DNA from: 21-14-0-10-32-9 sp964501945
GTDB taxonomy: Archaea; Nanobdellota; Nanobdellia; Woesearchaeales; 21-14-0-10-32-9
NCBI GenBank assembly: GCA_964501945.1
Contig: CAZCTY010000003.1
Span: 1 to 54,079 of the forward strand
Direction: 5' to 3'
Length of the DNA: 54,079 bases
A program made the position numbers and the translations under genes. Positions 24,135-31,661 of the stretch are shown here, one piece after another. Below the pieces are notes generated by a model. It had not been told where the DNA came from and made no database searches. It saw only the letters and a list, made by a program, of their open reading frames with translations. Position 1 is the stretch's first letter; each line of letters opens with the position of its first letter.

Positions 24135-25205
24135 TCAAAGCCTGTTTTCCATATAATTTTGAAAGCGATTCGCTAAAAACAAAGTAGCAGGCCCAGGATA
24201 AAACCTATTCGCAGCACTAGAACTAATAGAATGCGTCTCCCTTTCTTGCGGATAAAAATAAAAACCAACAACCCTATCAGATTCTAAAGAAAACGCGGGC
24301 CTATTTTTTAGATAAAGAGATCTACGCCCCGCAACATCAGGCTTTGATAACAATAAAGATTCGTCAAATAAAACCAAGCCACCACGATTAGATAAAAGAA
24401 AAAAATCCGAATTAAAAGAAAGATTGTTGTACGAGAAATCAGTTTCACTACGAAGCGAATCTAAAACAGATTGAGGAACGTCTTTTTTATACTCAACGAG
24501 CACCTTATTAAATTCATTCCCCTTCTCAGATGTACGCCTAGAACCATCCACGAATAAAGGCAACCAATTATCAGTATCAGTTGAAATAGATTTAATAACA
24601 GTTCTCGTCAAAAAATGATCTTTAAGTGAAAAAGTAACCTTTGAATCAGACACAGAAACATCTAAAAACTCATCAAATGAAATACCACGTTTATTCTCAC
24701 ACACACGAGGATCAAAAACACCATCCTCATAATTAAATTCAAATTCCGCGGGAACCTCTTGAGAAAAGTCAGAGGATAAAGACGAAAAATAAGAAGAAAA
24801 ATTCAACAACACATTAGCAAGACGCCCAGCAACATTTAATGAAGAATAATGCTGCGATACTAATTCAGATAAAGCTGAGCACTTCTCCCAATCATCAGCA
24901 AAAGCAACATAATTTTGATCCCCGCCAAACCTTTTAGAAATATCACTTATAAATTTAGAGTTAAAAGATAATTTCTCAGAAGAGAACAATAAAGGATGAT
25001 CAATAGATTTAGATAAAAAATCATCACCAAGCAACAAAGATATAGGAACATCATATTCTTTATTTAACCTAAAGAGCAAAGACGGCGAGGGCGGCAAAAT
25101 GTTTTGAGATAAAATCTCATCCAAATATAACCTAGAGACACCAAGTTTTTTAACAGAGCCCCCTCTAGGAAAAAAAGAACTTTTCAAATAATTAAAATCA
25201 GCCAC
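24135..25205 (-). CDS. unknown protein with an N-terminal helix-turn-helix-like region
   Basis: 356 residues, no signal peptide or membrane segment. Residues about 17-62 (VKKLGVSRLYLDEILSQNIL then LLFRLNKEYDVPISLLLGDDF) resemble a Cro/C1-type helix-turn-helix. Ending in SLLLGDDF is typical of such domains. The remaining 290 residues are mixed alpha/beta, Ser/Phe/Asp-rich and unrecognised; a patch SLYLKNRPAFSLESDRVVGF near 300 and FLANRFQNYMENRL at the C-terminus are visible. Start is a GTG at 25205; a TATA-like ATTTATATA (complement near 25230-25240) fits a leaderless mRNA. It is likely a regulator with an unknown sensor or enzymatic domain. Monocistronic. Confidence 0.65.
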   Translation of the reverse strand: MADFNYLKSSFFPRGGSVKKLGVSRLYLDEILSQNILPPSPSLLFRLNKEYDVPISLLLGDDFLSKSIDHPLLFSSEKLSFNSKFISDISKRFGGDQNYVAFADDWEKCSALSELVSQHYSSLNVAGRLANVLLNFSSYFSSLSSDFSQEVPAEFEFNYEDGVFDPRVCENKRGISFDEFLDVSVSDSKVTFSLKDHFLTRTVIKSISTDTDNWLPLFVDGSRRTSEKGNEFNKVLVEYKKDVPQSVLDSLRSETDFSYNNLSFNSDFFLLSNRGGLVLFDESLLLSKPDVAGRRSLYLKNRPAFSLESDRVVGFYFYPQERETHSISSSAANRFYPGPATLFLANRFQNYMENRL

Positions 25206-25267
25206 GGTAAATTAGTAAATAATATAAAGAAATATATAAATATTTAGAAAAAAAAGATAAAAAAAAA

Positions 25268-25534
25268 TTATTCTTCGTCAGGAGAATAACTAGGAACTGC
25301 CGCTTTACTAATAATCATTATATCACCAATGTTTTTAACTAATTGATGAGGCACAATGACACCTTTCGCAGAACCTAAAACTTTAGCTAAAAAAGAATTC
25401 TTAGTTGCACGAACCTTCCAACCAAAAATCTTGGTTTCAGTAACAATTACTTCCTCAATGTCACCAAAATAATCACCTGAGTCAGTAAACACTCTCATAT
25501 CATAAGTTTCAGTAATTTTTTTCATTTTAAGCAT
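25268..25534 (-). CDS. PRC-barrel domain protein
   Basis: 88 residues forming one small beta-barrel: RVFTDSGDYFGDIEEVIVTE, then KIFGWKVRATKNSFLAKVLG and GVIVPHQLVKNIGDIMIISK, with a short acidic tail. The (S/T)DxGxxxGxIxDV and VP..Lv..IGDiiiv pattern is that of PRC barrels. Stand-alone archaeal PRC-barrel proteins include CdpB division factors, which link FtsZ to SepF; whether this is one is not clear from sequence alone. GGTGGT lies 5 nt before the ATG at 25534. The second ATG, three codons later, is a less likely start. Confidence 0.85.
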   Translation of the reverse strand: MLKMKKITETYDMRVFTDSGDYFGDIEEVIVTETKIFGWKVRATKNSFLAKVLGSAKGVIVPHQLVKNIGDIMIISKAAVPSYSPDEE

Positions 25535-25606
25535 TTAATACCACCTGCCACTCCTTAAATTAAAAAAGAAAAGGAATTCATAATATATAAAGCTTTTGTT
25601 TTATTG

Positions 25607-26149
25607 CTATTCTTCAAATTTTAAAACGCGATACACAAAGACCTCCAAGCCATGCCTCCACGCATCAGGATTTAAACCAGCCTTCATAGATAAAGCATCC
25701 AAAAAATCTTCTTTAGAAGAAAATTCATCCCAAACCTGAGGCAGAAAAGTTGACTGAAAAAAACCTTTTTTTAAAATCACACCATGATCAGAAGAAATCT
25801 TGCCTAAAAGATCATCAACACCATCATAATTTACCTTCTCAGGAGGAGTTAGAACAGAAACTTCTATTTTTAAAACATCTAACTCAGATAAAGATAAAGG
25901 CTCAAAACGCTCATCATTAAAAGCTGCATTAACAGCGTTATTAATGACGTTTTTATACAACGGCTCAAAAGGCTCTAAGTGCCCGATACAGCCTCTTAAT
26001 TCATTATTAATTTTCAAAGTAACAAAACAACAACCATTTTTTTTAAGCTCTAAGGGAACATCCCCTACTTGCAACTCCTCATCTTTTAACTTAGCAGAAA
26101 TAGCATCCCTGGCAATTTTTAATAAAAAAGTTTTATGCTCATCCATCAT
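25607..26149 (-). CDS. AMMECR1 domain protein (AmmeMemoRadiSam system)
   Basis: 180 residues. The AMMECR1 hallmark LRGCIGHLEP (about 55-64) is preceded by KKNGCCFVTLKINN and followed by NAAFNDERFEPLSLSEL and KIEVSVLTPPEKV, then the LLGKISSDHGVIL and FLPQVWDEFSSKEDFL segments. The biochemical role is unknown; in prokaryotes the gene travels with a MEMO-family gene and a particular radical SAM gene. Here it overlaps the radical SAM stop by 4 nt and the MEMO gene is divergent just upstream. AGGAGGTG precedes the ATG by 7 nt. One of a complete set of three. Confidence 0.93.
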   Translation of the reverse strand: MMDEHKTFLLKIARDAISAKLKDEELQVGDVPLELKKNGCCFVTLKINNELRGCIGHLEPFEPLYKNVINNAVNAAFNDERFEPLSLSELDVLKIEVSVLTPPEKVNYDGVDDLLGKISSDHGVILKKGFFQSTFLPQVWDEFSSKEDFLDALSMKAGLNPDAWRHGLEVFVYRVLKFEE

Positions 26150-27123
26150 ATAAAAACACCTCCTAATGTTTTACCACAAGAACATTTTTCTCTAACAAAT
26201 ACAGCGACATTATGCTCCCGCCTAATTAAAACAGAACCACAATTATCACAATAAGTATTATTACCATAAGGAACGTTACCAATATAAATATTTTTCAAAC
26301 CAGCCTCCAAACCTATTTTTTTAGCAAGCTCTAAAGATTCAACAGACGTAAAATCAACATCTTTTAATTTATGTGCAGGATAAAACCTTGAGATATGCCA
26401 AGGAATATTTTTATCAATAGATGCAATAAATTTCGCAATCGCCTCAAAATTCTCTTTTGAATCATTTAAATTAGGAATTACCAAAGTAGTTACCTCAACC
26501 CAAACTTTTTCACGAACAAACCTTTTGATTGATTCAAGAACAGGATTAAGACTACCACCACAATGCTTTTTGTAAAAATCATCACTAAAAGATTTTAAAT
26601 CAATGTTAACTGCATCAATTACCTCAACGAAATGATCTAAGGCATTATTAGAAAAAAAACCATTAGAAACAAGAATGTTTTTCAACCCCGCATCTCTTGC
26701 AAGCCTCGCAGTATCTAAAGCATACTCAGCAAAAACCGCAGGCTCGTTATAAGTGTAGGAAATAGATTTACAATCATTTTGTAAAGCCAAAAAAACAGCT
26801 CTTTTAGGAGATAAATTTTTTTCAAAGTTAAAAGAGAGAGGCATGCTTATATCAAAATTTTGACAAAACACACACCTAAAATTACAACCAAGCGTGCCAA
26901 AAGAAAAAGTCTTAGAACCTGGAAGATAGTGATATAGAGGCTTTTTTTCAACGAAATCAACACCAAAAGAAGCAGCACAACCATACGCCTCAAGAAATAA
27001 TTCACCCCCTTTATTCTTACGAACAGAACAAATACCTCTACTACCCTCGGATATCAAACAAGAATGAGCACAAGCCAAACACCTAACAGCCCCCTTTTCT
27101 TTTTTACTCAAAAACGCCCTCAT
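26146..27123 (-). CDS. AmmeMemoRadiSam-type radical SAM enzyme
   Basis: 325 residues from the ATG at 27123. The radical SAM cluster motif CNFRCVFC (C-x3-C-x2-C, near residue 80) coordinates the 4Fe-4S cluster that cleaves SAM. A Cys-rich N-terminal segment (CLACAHSCLISEGSRGIC) and a C-terminal zinc-ribbon (CDNCGSVLIRRE ... CSCGKTLGG) are typical of this AMMECR1-linked group, related to the pyruvate formate-lyase activating enzymes. SYTYNEPAVFAEYALD and LVSNGFFSN follow the SAM-binding core. Its substrate is unknown. A start at 27150 is excluded because a TATA-like TTATATAAAAAA (27155-27166, complement) would then be too close to it. Overlaps the AMMECR1 gene. Confidence 0.93.
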   Translation of the reverse strand: MRAFLSKKEKGAVRCLACAHSCLISEGSRGICSVRKNKGGELFLEAYGCAASFGVDFVEKKPLYHYLPGSKTFSFGTLGCNFRCVFCQNFDISMPLSFNFEKNLSPKRAVFLALQNDCKSISYTYNEPAVFAEYALDTARLARDAGLKNILVSNGFFSNNALDHFVEVIDAVNIDLKSFSDDFYKKHCGGSLNPVLESIKRFVREKVWVEVTTLVIPNLNDSKENFEAIAKFIASIDKNIPWHISRFYPAHKLKDVDFTSVESLELAKKIGLEAGLKNIYIGNVPYGNNTYCDNCGSVLIRREHNVAVFVREKCSCGKTLGGVFI

Positions 27124-27154
27124 AAACAAAACCTTAAATGAAGTAAACAATGCG

Positions 27155-27205
27155 TTATATAAAAAATTTACTTTAAAAGAAAAGATAAATAAAAATATTT
27201 ATAAA
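27155..27205. promoter_or_regulatory. divergent promoters of radical SAM-AMMECR1 and MEMO genes
   Basis: The complement of 27155-27166 gives a leftward TATA-like box about 35 nt before the radical SAM ATG. TATTTATAAA at 27196-27205 is the rightward box, about 29 nt before the MEMO ATG at 27229. Both directions appear leaderless or nearly so, and the shared spacer would allow joint control of the three genes. Confidence 0.55.
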
Positions 27206-27228
27206 CTAAAAAACCCATTTTTAATAAA

Positions 27229-27984
27229 ATGAGCGTTAGATTTCCAAGCATTGCGGGAATGTTCTACCCAGCAGAGCCAGCCGCACTAAAAAGCAGTTTA
27301 GAGTATGTAAGAGAATTTGACTCGGAAGAAAAATATTTTGCAATAATAGTACCGCACGCAGGACACGCATATTCAGGAAAAACAGCAGGAGAAGTATATA
27401 AAAAATTAGATAAAAATTATGAAAAAGTTATAATCCTCGCGCCGAACCACTCAGTATACACAAAAAAAGCAGTATTTGATGAAAACGATGAATGGATGAC
27501 CCCTATAGGAAAAACACCAATATGGAAAATAAAAACTGAAAACGAAGCGTTCACAACGAATAAAATCGTGCACAAACAAGAACACTCAATAGAAGTACAC
27601 TTACCATTTCTACAAACAAAATTAAAAAAATTCAAACTACTACCAATAATAATAGGAGATATAAACGAAGTAGATTTGAATAAAATATCAAAAGAGATAA
27701 TGAAATATTTAGATAATAAAACACTCCTAATAATAAGCACGGACCTAAGCCATTTTTTAACAGAGAGAGATGCAAGAGAAGTAGATAATGAGACAATTAA
27801 TAAAATATTGAATTTAAAAGATGTAACACCAGAGGATGCATGCGGAAGCAATCCACTAAAAGTAGCAAATAGGATTTTCAAAGAACTTGGAAAAAAACCC
27901 GAACTCGTAGAATATAGCACATCCGCTAAAACGACACGCGATACAAACAACGTCGTAGGCTATGCAAGCTTCATAGTAAAATAA
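27229..27984 (+). CDS. MEMO1 family protein (AmmeMemoRadiSam system)
   Basis: 251 residues, starting SVRFPSIAGMFYP. MEMO landmarks: VPHAGHAYSGKTAGEVYK (His of HAG), LAPNHS, KQEHSIEVHLPFLQ (two His), STDLSHF and the final KTTRDTNNVVGYASFIV. The family resembles metal-dependent extradiol dioxygenases; in humans MEMO1 is a copper- or iron-handling protein. In bacteria and archaea it occurs with AMMECR1 and the radical SAM enzyme, both divergent next to it. ATG at 27229, no ribosome site, TATA at the right distance. Lys/Thr-rich, as usual for plus-strand genes here. Confidence 0.93.
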   Translation: MSVRFPSIAGMFYPAEPAALKSSLEYVREFDSEEKYFAIIVPHAGHAYSGKTAGEVYKKLDKNYEKVIILAPNHSVYTKKAVFDENDEWMTPIGKTPIWKIKTENEAFTTNKIVHKQEHSIEVHLPFLQTKLKKFKLLPIIIGDINEVDLNKISKEIMKYLDNKTLLIISTDLSHFLTERDAREVDNETINKILNLKDVTPEDACGSNPLKVANRIFKELGKKPELVEYSTSAKTTRDTNNVVGYASFIVK

Positions 27985-27991
27985 AAAAAAA

Positions 27992-28981
27992 TTATTTCTC
28001 AGCCATTAACTTTAATAAATCAATCATCCTAAAACTATAACCAAATTCATTATCATACCAAGAAACAACTTTTACAAATTTGCCATCTATTACGTTAGTA
28101 CTCATAGCATCAAAAATACTAGAATGAGAATTACCAACAATATCAGAACTTACAATTGGATCCTCAGTATATTGAAGAACGCCCTTCAACTCCCTATGTG
28201 AAACGCTTTTAAACAAAGCATTTATTTCTTTAGCAGATGCTTCTTTTTTTAACACGCAATTAAAATCAGTTATTGAACCAGTAGCCACAGGAACCCTAAT
28301 AGCATTACCATCAAGCTTCCCATCAAGATGAGGCATTACCTTACCAACAGCGCTAGCAGCCCCAGTAGTTGTAGGAATAATGTTAATAGCAGCACTCCTA
28401 GCCCGCCTCAAATCTTTATGAGGTGCATCAAGCAATCTTTGATCACCTGTGTATGCATGAATAGTAGTCATAAAACCACGCTCAACGCCAAAATTATCAT
28501 CCAACACTTTAACGAGAGGAGCCAAACAATTAGTAGTACAAGACGCATTACTTACAACAGATTCACCATTATACAAATGCTCATTTACACCTTTAACAAT
28601 TGTTAAAACATCTTTTCCAGGCGCACTTAATAAAACCTTTTTAGCACCCGCACTAATATGCAAAGAAGCCTTTTCTTTTGAAGTGAAAAGACCAGTACTC
28701 TCAACTACAATATCAACACCTAACTCCCTCCAAGGAAGATTAAAAGGATCTTTTTGAGAAAAAACCTGAATTCTATTACCATTAACCGTAATAGATTCCT
28801 CATCATGAAAAATATCAGCCTCAAAAATACCTTGAGATGAATCATATTTTAACAAATGAGCCAAAGTCTTAGTATCAGCCAAATCATTTATAGCAACAAA
28901 ATCTATATCAGGATCTTTATGCCCTGCTCTAAAAACCATCCTACCAATTCTTCCAAAACCATTAATTGCAATTCTCACCAC
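27992..28981 (-). CDS. gap: glyceraldehyde-3-phosphate dehydrogenase, class I (bacterial type)
   Basis: Oxidises glyceraldehyde 3-phosphate to 1,3-bisphosphoglycerate with NAD. 329 residues, colinear with bacterial GapA: Rossmann GFGRIGR (8-14), Asp33 in INDLAD (typical for NAD preference), the catalytic SNASCTTNC (Cys148), TTIHAYTGDQ (His175), RRARSAAINIIPTTTGAA and the final SWYDNEFGYSFRMIDL. Most archaea use the distinct class II enzyme, so this gene was acquired from bacteria early in the lineage or more recently. Start: GTG at 28981 (or the next GTG at 28978), which follows GGGGG (complement of 28991-28995). A 13-codon open frame precedes it (see leader). Confidence 0.95.
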   Translation of the reverse strand: MVRIAINGFGRIGRMVFRAGHKDPDIDFVAINDLADTKTLAHLLKYDSSQGIFEADIFHDEESITVNGNRIQVFSQKDPFNLPWRELGVDIVVESTGLFTSKEKASLHISAGAKKVLLSAPGKDVLTIVKGVNEHLYNGESVVSNASCTTNCLAPLVKVLDDNFGVERGFMTTIHAYTGDQRLLDAPHKDLRRARSAAINIIPTTTGAASAVGKVMPHLDGKLDGNAIRVPVATGSITDFNCVLKKEASAKEINALFKSVSHRELKGVLQYTEDPIVSSDIVGNSHSSIFDAMSTNVIDGKFVKVVSWYDNEFGYSFRMIDLLKLMAEK

Positions 28982-29100
28982 TTTTCATACCCCCAAATAA
29001 AAAGACTGCAAGACATAAAAGCCTTGCAAGCCACCTCTCTTTTCCCAAAAAAATAAAACATCGTACGCAATAAGAGAATATGAACTTTAATATTTAAATA
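28982..29100 (-). promoter_or_regulatory. GAPDH promoter and leader with a 13-codon upstream frame
   Basis: A TATA-like box (complement of 29091-29100) predicts an RNA start near 29070 and a 90-nt leader, long for this window. A frame MSCSLFIWGYEKW runs from an ATG at 29016 to a TGA at 28975-28977 that overlaps the GTG start region of gap. A stem TGCAAG-10 nt-CTTGCA (about 29006-29028) puts that ATG in its loop. GAGGTG-like sequence (about 29032-29037) lies upstream. This would fit translational coupling or attenuation; it could also be chance. Confidence 0.35.
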
Positions 29101-29156
29101 TTTCTGAATAAGATTTAAAAAAATATATAAATAACCTCTCCTGTGACTATTATATA

Positions 29157-29837
29157 ATGGAAAATATTTGGTTGGTTGACACAAATGCACCAAAAGAAAA
29201 AAATAGTGCTATGTGGCTCAGACACTTACAACGATCAAAAAAATTCTCAGAATTAAAAAAAAAGGTTTTGAAATGTGCAGAAATAGAGACAATGAAAAAT
29301 TACGCACTACTAGAACAACCAAATGTTTACACAGTGTTCCCAGTAAACGAAGAATTTGAAACTTTTTACGAGAAAGTAGAACAAGAATACCTAGCTTTTA
29401 TGAAACCTATAAAGCGTCTCGGACAAAGCCTTAATGGACCTGCAAAAGATAATGAACGAACTTTAAAAAATATACTTGAGCGAATGGAAGATATAAAAAA
29501 ACAAATGGAAAACTCAGTTTATGATTTTTCACAACACCAAACATACAATTTCTTTTACGAGTTAGTAAGAAGAGATATTGTTAGAAAACATAACAGAGGA
29601 CAGTACAGTGAAGCTGACAGATTACTCGTAGCAGGGCCACTTACAAGAGCCGCAGAAGGACTTGAAACGCACGTTTTAACACCAGATAGAGGGATACGAA
29701 AAATAACAGAGGAAGCACTACAACAAATAGAGAGCAACAACCCACACCAATTTTACAACCCCAAAAAATTAATTGAAAAAATAAAATTATTCAACACATA
29801 CTCTGGAGAAATAAAAGAAGAACAATTGTGCGCGTAA
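29157..29837 (+). CDS. PIN-domain-like protein (possible RNase), unknown target
   Basis: 226 residues. An acidic N-terminal motif VDTN (Asp8) and, near residue 155-195, YSEADRLLVAGPLTRAAEGL followed by HVLTPDRGIRKI give the order of conserved acids (D-E-D-D) of PIN nuclease domains; an acidic segment near residue 70 (VNEEFETFYEK) could supply the second. A long helical insert lies in the middle. No antitoxin gene is adjacent, so a VapBC pair is not indicated. The TATA box ATATATAAAT at 29123-29132 fits a leaderless mRNA at this ATG. Function of the protein and its RNA target are unknown. Confidence 0.6.
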   Translation: MENIWLVDTNAPKEKNSAMWLRHLQRSKKFSELKKKVLKCAEIETMKNYALLEQPNVYTVFPVNEEFETFYEKVEQEYLAFMKPIKRLGQSLNGPAKDNERTLKNILERMEDIKKQMENSVYDFSQHQTYNFFYELVRRDIVRKHNRGQYSEADRLLVAGPLTRAAEGLETHVLTPDRGIRKITEEALQQIESNNPHQFYNPKKLIEKIKLFNTYSGEIKEEQLCA

Positions 29838-29842
29838 AAAAA

Positions 29843-30748
29843 TTATAATTTTATCTTCATAAAATCAAAAGCCAAAACAGTATTAGGAAATACATTCTTT
29901 GCCTGCTCAAATAAATCAGATAAATCTTTGTACCTCTGAGAGAAATGAGTTAAAACAAGTTTTCCAACACCCGCGTTGCTTGCAATTAAAGCAGATTGCT
30001 CAGAGGTTAAATGATTATACTCGTTGGCTTTTTCTTCCTCTTCTTTTTTATATGTTGCCTCACATATTAAAACATCAGCACCATTAGCTAAAACTTGAGC
30101 ATTAGCAGAGAAAGAAGTATCTGCTATAACAGACACTTTTTTGCCTTTAACAATAAAAGAAACATCATCAGGCATTATTAATTTACCGTCTTTTTTTATA
30201 GGAATGTTTTTTTGAAGCTCGCCTAAAGAAGGACCTTCAACTAAACCATATTTTTTTGCTTTATTTAAATCAATTCTCCTCCTATCTTTTTCAACAAAAG
30301 AATAACCAATACAAGGAACTTTGTGATTTAGAGGAGCCGCTTCTAAATAATAATTTTCATTTTCAAAAAAAACTTTTTTTTCAGAAATATCCAATTCATT
30401 TATTTCCAAGTCCACAGTTAAATCAAAAATACAAGAATTGAGCAAATGATTCATAGATTTTTTTGTTCCAGAAGGGCCATAAATTTTCAATTGAGAAACA
30501 TCTTTAGAATTTCCAAGCGTTTGAATTAAACCTATCAAACCAGAAACATGATCCCCGTGCCAATGACTAATCAATATCTTTTGAACCTTCGTCCTATTTA
30601 TACCCACTATATTCATTTGGCGCTGGGTGCCCTCACCACAATCAAATAATATACCCTCTCCTTTATATTCTAGGTGAATAGCTTGCACGTTCCTATCCTT
30701 TGTTGGAACCATGCTACTCGTTCCAAGCATAGTTATATTTACCGTCAT
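29843..30748 (-). CDS. rnz: ribonuclease Z (tRNA 3'-end endonuclease)
   Basis: Removes 3' trailers of tRNA precursors. 301 residues from the ATG at 30748 (MTVNITMLGTSS). The metallo-beta-lactamase motif is HWHGDH (in ISHWHGDHVSG, about 60-70), preceded by FDCGEGTQRQM; later come the family's PLNHKVPCIGYSFVE, the VIADTSF segment, an exosite-like region (KKEEEEKANEYNHLTSEQSA) and LTHFSQRY for the final His. The upstream TTG at 30766 would start near the TATA-like region and is not favoured. Codons are less skewed than in the other minus-strand genes. The tRNA-Leu in this window does not encode CCA, so RNase Z processing is needed. Confidence 0.95.
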   Translation of the reverse strand: MTVNITMLGTSSMVPTKDRNVQAIHLEYKGEGILFDCGEGTQRQMNIVGINRTKVQKILISHWHGDHVSGLIGLIQTLGNSKDVSQLKIYGPSGTKKSMNHLLNSCIFDLTVDLEINELDISEKKVFFENENYYLEAAPLNHKVPCIGYSFVEKDRRRIDLNKAKKYGLVEGPSLGELQKNIPIKKDGKLIMPDDVSFIVKGKKVSVIADTSFSANAQVLANGADVLICEATYKKEEEEKANEYNHLTSEQSALIASNAGVGKLVLTHFSQRYKDLSDLFEQAKNVFPNTVLAFDFMKIKL

Positions 30749-30810
30749 TATATTAAAGAAAAACAATTACATTAAATAAGTTTTTGATTTTAAATAAAAT
30801 ACAATAAGAA

Positions 30811-31263
30811 TTAGTTGTGAGCATATTTTCCTAAAATATTTTGATTTTCTTTCTCGAAGCTAGCCAATTCTTCTGATTGTTTTTTAAGACTTTTTTGATA
30901 AGAATTGTATAAACCATTAAATAAGCCAAATATTTCTCCAGGAGAATAATTAGAGATATCTTGAGATGATTTGCCTTCCCCCCTAAATTTAGGATGTTTT
31001 TTCATCAAAAAAGCCCTTTTTTGATCAGAGTCAGCATTAAGATATGTTTTTGCTTCATTGAGCCAAGCACTTGCAGAATCAAATTCAACTCTCAAATCAA
31101 CGTAATCACCTATAATTTCCTCCTCTAATTTTGATATGTTTTGCTCTCTTTGTTCTTCAGGGTGTTTTTCTTTTTTAGGCCCTCTTGGCGAATATTTTTT
31201 TTCATCAATAAATCTATCATAATGCGCTGGTTTTCTTTGAGGAAATAAACTTAATTGATTCAT
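30811..31263 (-). CDS. charged helical protein with an N-terminal QLSLF motif, unknown function
   Basis: 150 residues, highly charged (Lys, Glu, Ser, Gln), mostly helical and without membrane segments. The N-terminus is MNQLSLFPQRKPAHYDRF. QLSLF matches the pentapeptide by which many bacterial proteins bind the beta sliding clamp (QL[SD]LF); archaeal PCNA ligands use QxxLxxFF instead, so this may be chance. The region 95-150 (NYSPGEIFGLFNGLYNSYQKSLKKQSEEL) forms a long helix. A TATA-like TTTATATATTT (about 31282-31293 on the complement) fits a leaderless mRNA at the ATG. It shares moderate composition with RNase Z next to it. No family recognised. Confidence 0.6.
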   Translation of the reverse strand: MNQLSLFPQRKPAHYDRFIDEKKYSPRGPKKEKHPEEQREQNISKLEEEIIGDYVDLRVEFDSASAWLNEAKTYLNADSDQKRAFLMKKHPKFRGEGKSSQDISNYSPGEIFGLFNGLYNSYQKSLKKQSEELASFEKENQNILGKYAHN

Positions 31264-31350
31264 AATAAATATATAAGGAAAACAAATATATAAATGTTTT
31301 GTTTTTTGTTACCAAAAAGTAATTAAATTTCTTTTTTTGTTCCAAATCAT

Positions 31351-31360
31351 TTATAAATAC
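31351..31360 (+). promoter_or_regulatory. TATA box of the SRP RNA gene
   Basis: TTATAAATAC at 31351-31360 lies about 25 nt before GTGCTAGCCCGGGG, the first GC-rich segment of the SRP RNA. Confidence 0.65.
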
Positions 31361-31377
31361 AAAAACATTACCAACAA

Positions 31378-31640
31378 GTGCTAGCCCGGGGCGTTAGCCG
31401 TGCCTTGTAACCCAAAACCGGCTTTATGTGGGGGGCGAAGCCGAAGAAGAGGTCTGCTTTTGTGAGGCAGTCTTCGAAGAACTGTCGATATCCTGTCCCT
31501 CTTGATCGTTGCTTAAGGGAAACTGGTCAGGCCAGGAATGGAGCAGCCATAACCTTGAACATCGGTGTTTGAGGGGTTGCAGGAAGGAGGAACTTCGAAG
31601 AACATACTGCTTTGCGAGAGTTAGATCCACTCTTCGGCGC
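31378..31640 (+). ncRNA. ffs: 7S signal recognition particle RNA
   Basis: A GC-rich island in very A/T-rich surroundings with the archaeal SRP RNA landmarks in order. Near the 5' end, GCCCGGGGCG, CTTGTAACCCAAAACCGG and GGGGGGCGAAGCCG form the Alu-domain segments with the UGUAA loop. The SRP54/SRP19-binding domain IV (helix 8) is GGTCAGGCCAGGAATGGAGCAGCC-like at 31524-31547 (GTCAGG...GGAAT...GCAGCC). A stem (CGAGAGT with ACTCTTCG) ends the molecule near 31616-31637. Open frames on both strands in this stretch are meaningless. 5' and 3' ends are approximate (about 10 nt either way). A TATA box is at 31351-31360. Confidence 0.92.
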
Positions 31641-31659
31641 GCATTTCTATATAATGCGC
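31639..31659. terminator. small hairpin after the SRP RNA
   Basis: GCGCAT (31639-31644) and ATGCGC (31654-31659) form a perfect 6-bp stem with a 9-nt A/T loop, between the SRP RNA and the convergent gene that ends at 31662. It could be the 3' end of the SRP RNA or a hairpin between convergent transcripts; no T-run follows it directly. Confidence 0.3.
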
Positions 31660-31661
31660 AG

